The notes under the pieces were generated by a model. It saw only the letters and a program-made list of their open reading frames with translations, was not told the origin of the DNA and ran no database searches. From positions 1-9,607 of the forward strand of contig JBCBZH010000163.1 in the NCBI GenBank assembly GCA_039815415.1: 9,607 nt of DNA, written 5' to 3'. Shown here piece after piece: positions 6,899-9,607 of the stretch (position 1 is its first letter; each line of letters begins with the position of its first letter). The position numbers and the translations under genes are program-made. Source of the DNA: JBCBZH01 sp039815415. GTDB lineage: Bacteria > Bacteroidota > Rhodothermia > Rhodothermales > Rubricoccaceae.

Positions 6899-7915
6899 AT
6901 GCTCGTCCCCGCCTCCACCCTCCAGGCTGCTCTCAAAGGCCTCGCCGCCGTCGGCGTCTCTCGGGACGCCCTACTCGACGCCTCGGGCCTGAGTACCGAC
7001 CAGCTCGAGGCTCCGTTTGCCATGGTCCCAGTGACAGCCATCGAGCAGGTCTGGGCTCGAGCTGGCGAGCTAGACTCGCGGTCTGAGCTGGTGATCCGAG
7101 CGGGCCAGGCCCTGCCCCTCGGGTCCATGCGGCTGCTCGATACACTTGCGGTCTCGGCGCCTACGCTCGATGCCGCCCTCTCCGACGCCGTCCGCTTTTT
7201 TCGCTTCGCGACGGTCACGCTTCTCCTGTCGGTTGACAAACCAGACCGACGCTCGCTGGCCGATGTCCGCATTGTGATCCGAACGGCGCCGCCGTTCCCG
7301 CGTCTGCCCATCGGCGAAGCGTGGGCCCTGTCGGTGGTGCTGAGCCGTCTTCGGGCTGGCGTGGCCGACTTCGAGCTGACCGCGGCATCCGTCGCCCCTC
7401 CCATTGGCCGAGATGTCGATGGCTGTGCGGACGCGCTGGGAATCACTCCCACGGCCCTGTCGATTAGCGAAGAGCATTCCACCGCGTCGTTCCCCGCTCG
7501 CCAGCTCGACGCTCCCGTCCGTACGGCAGACCCGGCGTTGTACGCTCTGATCTCCTCGACGGCTGACCAGATCATCGACGATGCATACGGGCGGTCCCCG
7601 CTCACGTACGCCATCCGCTGCGCGTTGCCGGAGTTGCTAACGCTCGGGCACTTCAACGTCCAGCACGTGGCCTCTCGGCTTGGACTGTCCGCGCGGTCGC
7701 TCCAGCGCCATCTCGCGGCCGAGGACACCTCGTTCCGCGAGGTGTTGGATGCCCACCGGAGAGACACCGCCAAACGCCGTCTCGCCAGCTCGCCCCTCCC
7801 GCTCAGCGAGATCGCTGCCGAGATCGGGTACGCGGACCAGGCCGTGTTCAGCCGAGCCTTTCAGCGCTGGGAGGGCATGACACCCTCTGCCTGGCGCAAG
7901 GCTCACGCCGCCTGA
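6899..7915 (+). CDS. AraC-family transcriptional regulator with arabinose_bd-type N-terminal domain
   Basis: This is a 338-aa protein, the usual size for the OruR/VirS-like branch of AraC regulators. Residues about 15-205 form the effector-sensing domain. Residues about 235-335 carry two helix-turn-helix units: NVQHVASRLGLSARSLQRHLA (253-273) and the AraC signature region PLSEIAAEIGYADQAVFSRAF (301-321) ending WEGMTPSAWR. The start is fixed by an in-frame TGA at 6881-6883, with ATG 6899 the only start codon between it and the domain. No Shine-Dalgarno is visible. Known of the family: ligand-dependent activators or repressors binding tandem sites next to the -35 region. The divergent membrane-protein gene is the natural candidate target. 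The ligand is unknown. The gene ends one base from the DinB stop codon on the other strand. Confidence 0.93.
   Translation: MLVPASTLQAALKGLAAVGVSRDALLDASGLSTDQLEAPFAMVPVTAIEQVWARAGELDSRSELVIRAGQALPLGSMRLLDTLAVSAPTLDAALSDAVRFFRFATVTLLLSVDKPDRRSLADVRIVIRTAPPFPRLPIGEAWALSVVLSRLRAGVADFELTAASVAPPIGRDVDGCADALGITPTALSISEEHSTASFPARQLDAPVRTADPALYALISSTADQIIDDAYGRSPLTYAIRCALPELLTLGHFNVQHVASRLGLSARSLQRHLAAEDTSFREVLDAHRRDTAKRRLASSPLPLSEIAAEIGYADQAVFSRAFQRWEGMTPSAWRKAHAA
7056..7068 (+). repeat. CTCGAGCTGGCGA word, exact copy inside AraC gene
   Basis: Exact 13-mer, preceded by CTGGG as in the copy at 5960, so the two share 18 bases. Here the coding frame reads A-R-A-G-E. Confidence 0.6.
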
Positions 7916-7916
7916 C

Positions 7917-8429
7917 TTACGCTGGGAAGCCGTCGGACGCCCGGATGCGCTCGAGCTGGTGACGGTGGTGCCCCGCGTGGGATTCCACGAAGCGAAGCGT
8001 ATCCAGGAGGGTCATCGGTCCAGCCATCGGGTGCGCGAACACGGCGCGGCCCTGAGCGCTGTCCGCATGAGTTGCCACCAGCGCATGCCAGTCGGCCCCG
8101 ACAGAGCCCAGGCCGTCGCGAGCGTCCTCGTAGGCCATGCCCTGTGGTTGAAGAAATGGCGGCGTCTGCGCTTTCTGGTCGGAGTTCATGAACGAGATCA
8201 CGCCCTCGACGGCGTTGGGCGAGGGGGCTCCCAGATCCGCTCCTGCCGACCGCTGAATGGACCCTAGAATCCCACGCTCGGCGGTCAGCAGATGCTCGGC
8301 CACCTGCTCCACAGACCAGTCTGTGTCTGAGGGCGAGAACGTGCGCTGCTCAGGAGCAAAGGCATCGAGGTCCGCGAGGATGGAGGCGCGGGTGGCGTCG
8401 AGCGCGGCGAGGGCGTCGGAGAGGGTCAT
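7917..8429 (-). CDS. DinB-family (DinB_2-like) metal-binding four-helix protein
   Basis: This is a 170-aa soluble protein, typical for the DinB/YfiT superfamily. The expected metal-ligand histidines are present: H46 in VAEHLLTAE and an HxxxHxxQ motif at 151-158 (HAGHHRHQ, H151 and H155). Known of the family: four-helix bundles binding a divalent metal; some members are thiol S-transferases (bacillithiol, mycothiol) or maleylpyruvate isomerases, and most are uncharacterised. The ATG at 8429 is chosen over an in-frame GTG at 8522, because that extension would translate the 70-bp upstream element and the family begins a few residues before the first helix. The stop (7919-7917) is 1 bp from the AraC stop, a tail-to-tail pair with no room for a terminator. 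The substrate and any link to the neighbours are unknown. Confidence 0.9.
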   Translation of the reverse strand: MTLSDALAALDATRASILADLDAFAPEQRTFSPSDTDWSVEQVAEHLLTAERGILGSIQRSAGADLGAPSPNAVEGVISFMNSDQKAQTPPFLQPQGMAYEDARDGLGSVGADWHALVATHADSAQGRAVFAHPMAGPMTLLDTLRFVESHAGHHRHQLERIRASDGFPA

Positions 8430-8454
8430 GGTGTCGGGGGATGTGGAGGACGCA

Positions 8455-8524
8455 TCCAACCTCTCACCGGCCCTGCCCCACGCCTTGGACCCGGGCGCCA
8501 ATCGTTTGACGATCCGCGCCACCC
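8455..8524 (-). promoter_or_regulatory. 70-bp upstream element, copy B, before the DinB gene
   Basis: On the minus strand it begins GGGTGGCGCGGATCGTCAA and aligns without gaps to copy A (6898-6829). The G of GTCAA is 81 nt upstream of the DinB ATG, against 80 nt in copy A. The outer stem is kept with changed bases: TCCAA (minus strand 8489-8485) with TTGGA (8459-8455), where copy A has GACAA with TTGTC. The inner stem of copy A is not kept. A small separate hairpin, GGATG/CATCC (8439-8443 with 8453-8457), overlaps its end. The element separates DinB from the CotH gene, so it probably starts a new transcript. Confidence 0.5.
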
Positions 8525-8531
8525 CGTGTCA

Positions 8532-8544
8532 TCGCCAGCTCGAG
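8532..8544 (-). repeat. CTCGAGCTGGCGA word, exact intergenic copy
   Basis: Exact 13-mer on the minus strand, between the CotH stop codon (8549) and the 70-bp element. It is the only exact copy outside a gene, so its presence cannot come from codon use. Confidence 0.6.
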
Positions 8545-8548
8545 GCGG

Positions 8549-9607
8549 CTACCGGGCCACCACGAGGCGACGCATCGCCTGGACCTCGCCCGCCTGCATC
8601 ACGACCATGTAGAGGCCACCGGGCAACGCGCTGGCGTCCACCTCGAGCCGATGCATTCCCGCGAGCTGACGCCCCTCAGACAGCGTGGCGACCGTGCGCC
8701 CGAGCATGTCCACCACGCGCACGGACAACGGCCCGGGAGCGGAAAGGGTGGCCTCAACGTGGGCGACGTGACTCGCCGGGTTGGGCCAAATCGAGCTGAG
8801 GGTGGTCTCTGCAATCGCTTCGTCCGGCGTGTCCGTGGACGCCAGCTCGAAGGTTGCCGTTAAGCTGGCCGTGCCCGTGAGCACGACTGAGACCGTGTCC
8901 GCTCCTGCCTCAACGTGTCCACTCCATCCTGAGAAGACATAACCCTCCTCTGGAACGGCGACAAGACGGATGGGGACCCCCCGAAAGAAGACCGCATCGA
9001 ATGGAGACGCGACGGTGCCGACAGCAAGCGGTACACCTTCAGCCTGAATATGGCCTGGTCCCTCTACGCCAATCTTGAGAAGGGCCGATCCGGGCACCTC
9101 CGAGAAATACCGGTTGACAAACCCACGCATCTGAGCTGGCCGGTCGCGGGCAAAGTCGCGCATGATCTGGACCTGCGATTCCCAACTCGACCCGAAGGAC
9201 GCCGATCGCGGCCAGCGCGTGGTGTGCCGCGGCATCTCCAGCGCGATCACCGCCTGCATGCTGTCGATCAGACCGATGGTTTGAGCTGGCGCGAACGTCG
9301 TGTTGATGTGCGCCGCCATGCGCTGGATGAAGGCATGTCGGAAGCCGTCGTTCTCAAGCAGCGTGCGAAAGAGGTACGTGGACCACGGCGGGTTGGGCCA
9401 ATCGGGTCCGTTGGTGGCCGTCGCCAGCTCGAGGGTGTTGCTGGTGGCACGCCCTTCTCCGTTGCCCCCAAACCCAAAGTCGAGATCGAAGAACATCCAC
9501 CTCCAGCGGCCTTCTGGGGTCCTGGGCCGCCAGAGTTTCATGTTGTTGGCCGGCCAATCGGCATTGGCGCTGTAGATCTCGGCCACGAGGTAGCTGAGGT
9601 ACTGGTC
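8549..9607 (-). CDS. CotH-kinase-family surface protein with T9SS sorting tail, N-terminal part beyond right edge
   Basis: The frame is open from base 9607 to the stop at 8549 (352 residues seen). Visible residues 1-170 are the C-terminal part of a CotH domain: YSANADWPANNMKLWR (12-27), then GRWRWMFFDLDFGFG (33-47), where D41/D43 match the metal-binding acidic motif of CotH kinases. FARDRPAQMRGFVNRYF (152-168) resembles the domain's last helix. Residues about 205-255 (VPEEGYVFSGWSG, ending LTATFE) resemble InlB-B/Bacterial-repeat beta modules. Residues about 272-352 are a type A T9SS C-terminal domain (IWPNP at 273-277, GLYMVVMQAGEV, RRLVVAR end). Known: CotH proteins are atypical protein kinases of spore coats, with many homologues of unknown role in other bacteria. 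Here the tail predicts export and surface attachment or release. The catalytic N-terminal half is not visible, so kinase activity cannot be judged. Confidence 0.9.
   Translation of the reverse strand, partial: DQYLSYLVAEIYSANADWPANNMKLWRPRTPEGRWRWMFFDLDFGFGGNGEGRATSNTLELATATNGPDWPNPPWSTYLFRTLLENDGFRHAFIQRMAAHINTTFAPAQTIGLIDSMQAVIALEMPRHTTRWPRSASFGSSWESQVQIMRDFARDRPAQMRGFVNRYFSEVPGSALLKIGVEGPGHIQAEGVPLAVGTVASPFDAVFFRGVPIRLVAVPEEGYVFSGWSGHVEAGADTVSVVLTGTASLTATFELASTDTPDEAIAETTLSSIWPNPASHVAHVEATLSAPGPLSVRVVDMLGRTVATLSEGRQLAGMHRLEVDASALPGGLYMVVMQAGEVQAMRRLVVAR
9421..9433 (-). repeat. CTCGAGCTGGCGA word, exact copy inside CotH gene
   Basis: Exact 13-mer on the minus strand, read in frame as L-E-L-A-T. 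This is the only exact copy whose frame (CTC GAG CTG GCG) common codon use in GC-rich genomes could explain. Confidence 0.6.

Noticed and set aside
6805..7773. N-terminal extension of the membrane-protein frame by 323 codons through the AraC gene.
   Set aside because: It runs fully antisense to a well-supported AraC gene and is low-complexity. The ATG at 6804 directly precedes the first membrane helix.
8430..8522. GTG start giving DinB an N-terminal extension beginning MARIVK, with the same six residues readable from a GTG at 6896.
   Set aside because: The two MARIVK frames stand in different frames relative to their downstream genes (80 versus 81 nt), so a shared N-terminus is unlikely. The two differences within these six codons are both synonymous, so a short leader peptide is not fully excluded, but a DNA element explains both.
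4923..9097. 15-base match GGCCGATCCGGGCAC at 4923-4937 and 9083-9097.
   Set aside because: Both copies read V-P-G-S-A in the same frame on the coding strand, so codon bias on a shared short peptide explains it. It is a useful caution for judging pairwise word matches here.
7230..9123. 13-base match CGGTTGACAAACC at 7230-7242 and 9111-9123.
   Set aside because: About one or two chance 13-mer pairs are expected in a window this size, and no third copy was seen.
8777..9401. 13-base match CGGGTTGGGCCAA at 8777-8789 and 9389-9401.
   Set aside because: Both encode W-P-N-P in the same frame of the CotH gene. Coincidence at protein level.
1..9607. CRISPR arrays, tRNA or rRNA genes, insertion sequences, phage or toxin-antitoxin genes, riboswitches of known class.
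   Set aside because: Looked for on both strands; no spaced direct repeats, transposase motifs, cloverleaf or recognisable aptamer core was found.

Overview
The window is GC-rich and gene-dense, with seven protein genes plus one running off each edge's limit in the sense that the first and last genes are both cut by the window. Six of the eight genes lie wholly inside or start inside the window; seven of the eight are on the minus strand and only the AraC-type regulator is on the plus strand. A type IX secretion sorting domain (IWPNP...GLYMVVM...) on a CotH-family protein, a CBM9-like/DUF5916 outer-membrane protein, an FG-GAP/VCBS secreted protein and the near absence of Shine-Dalgarno sequences point to the Bacteroidota/Rhodothermota side of the tree. 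The high GC suggests a Rhodothermales/Rubricoccaceae-like marine bacterium. This placement is inferred from protein style only.

Layout from right to left along the minus strand. (1) 9607-8549: C-terminal part of a CotH-kinase-family surface protein with an InlB-B-like repeat and a T9SS tail. (2) 8548-8430: 119-bp spacer holding a 70-bp element. (3) 8429-7917: a DinB-family four-helix metalloprotein. (4) 7915-6899, plus strand: an AraC regulator with an arabinose_bd-type sensor domain; its stop is 1 bp from the DinB stop. (5) 6898-6805: a 94-bp divergent control region with a second copy of the 70-bp element and a strong stem-loop. (6) 6804-6094: a small polytopic membrane protein. (7) 6014-3324: DUF5916 outer-membrane protein. 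(8) 3327-2563: CPBP intramembrane protease homologue, overlapping the previous gene by ATGA. (9) 2561-1077: MocR-type regulator (GntR wHTH fused to a fold-I aminotransferase), 1 bp after the CPBP stop. (10) 1029-1: signal-peptide-bearing FG-GAP/VCBS protein, open at the left edge. Genes 6 to 10 share a strand with gaps of 79, -4, 1 and 47 bp and could be one transcription unit. No gene-free stretch exceeds 119 bp.

The genes do not form a pathway I recognise. The theme is the cell surface and envelope (three exported proteins, two inner-membrane proteins) plus two regulators. The AraC protein may control the divergent membrane-protein gene, and the MocR protein is translationally tied to the protease and outer-membrane protein.

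Two non-coding signals stand out. A 70-bp element occurs twice, each time with its core about 80 nt upstream of the first minus-strand start codon of a transcription unit. A 13-mer, CTCGAGCTGGCGA, occurs four times exactly and several more times with one change, on both strands, in different reading frames and once between genes, as expected of a genome-wide signal word rather than a protein motif.
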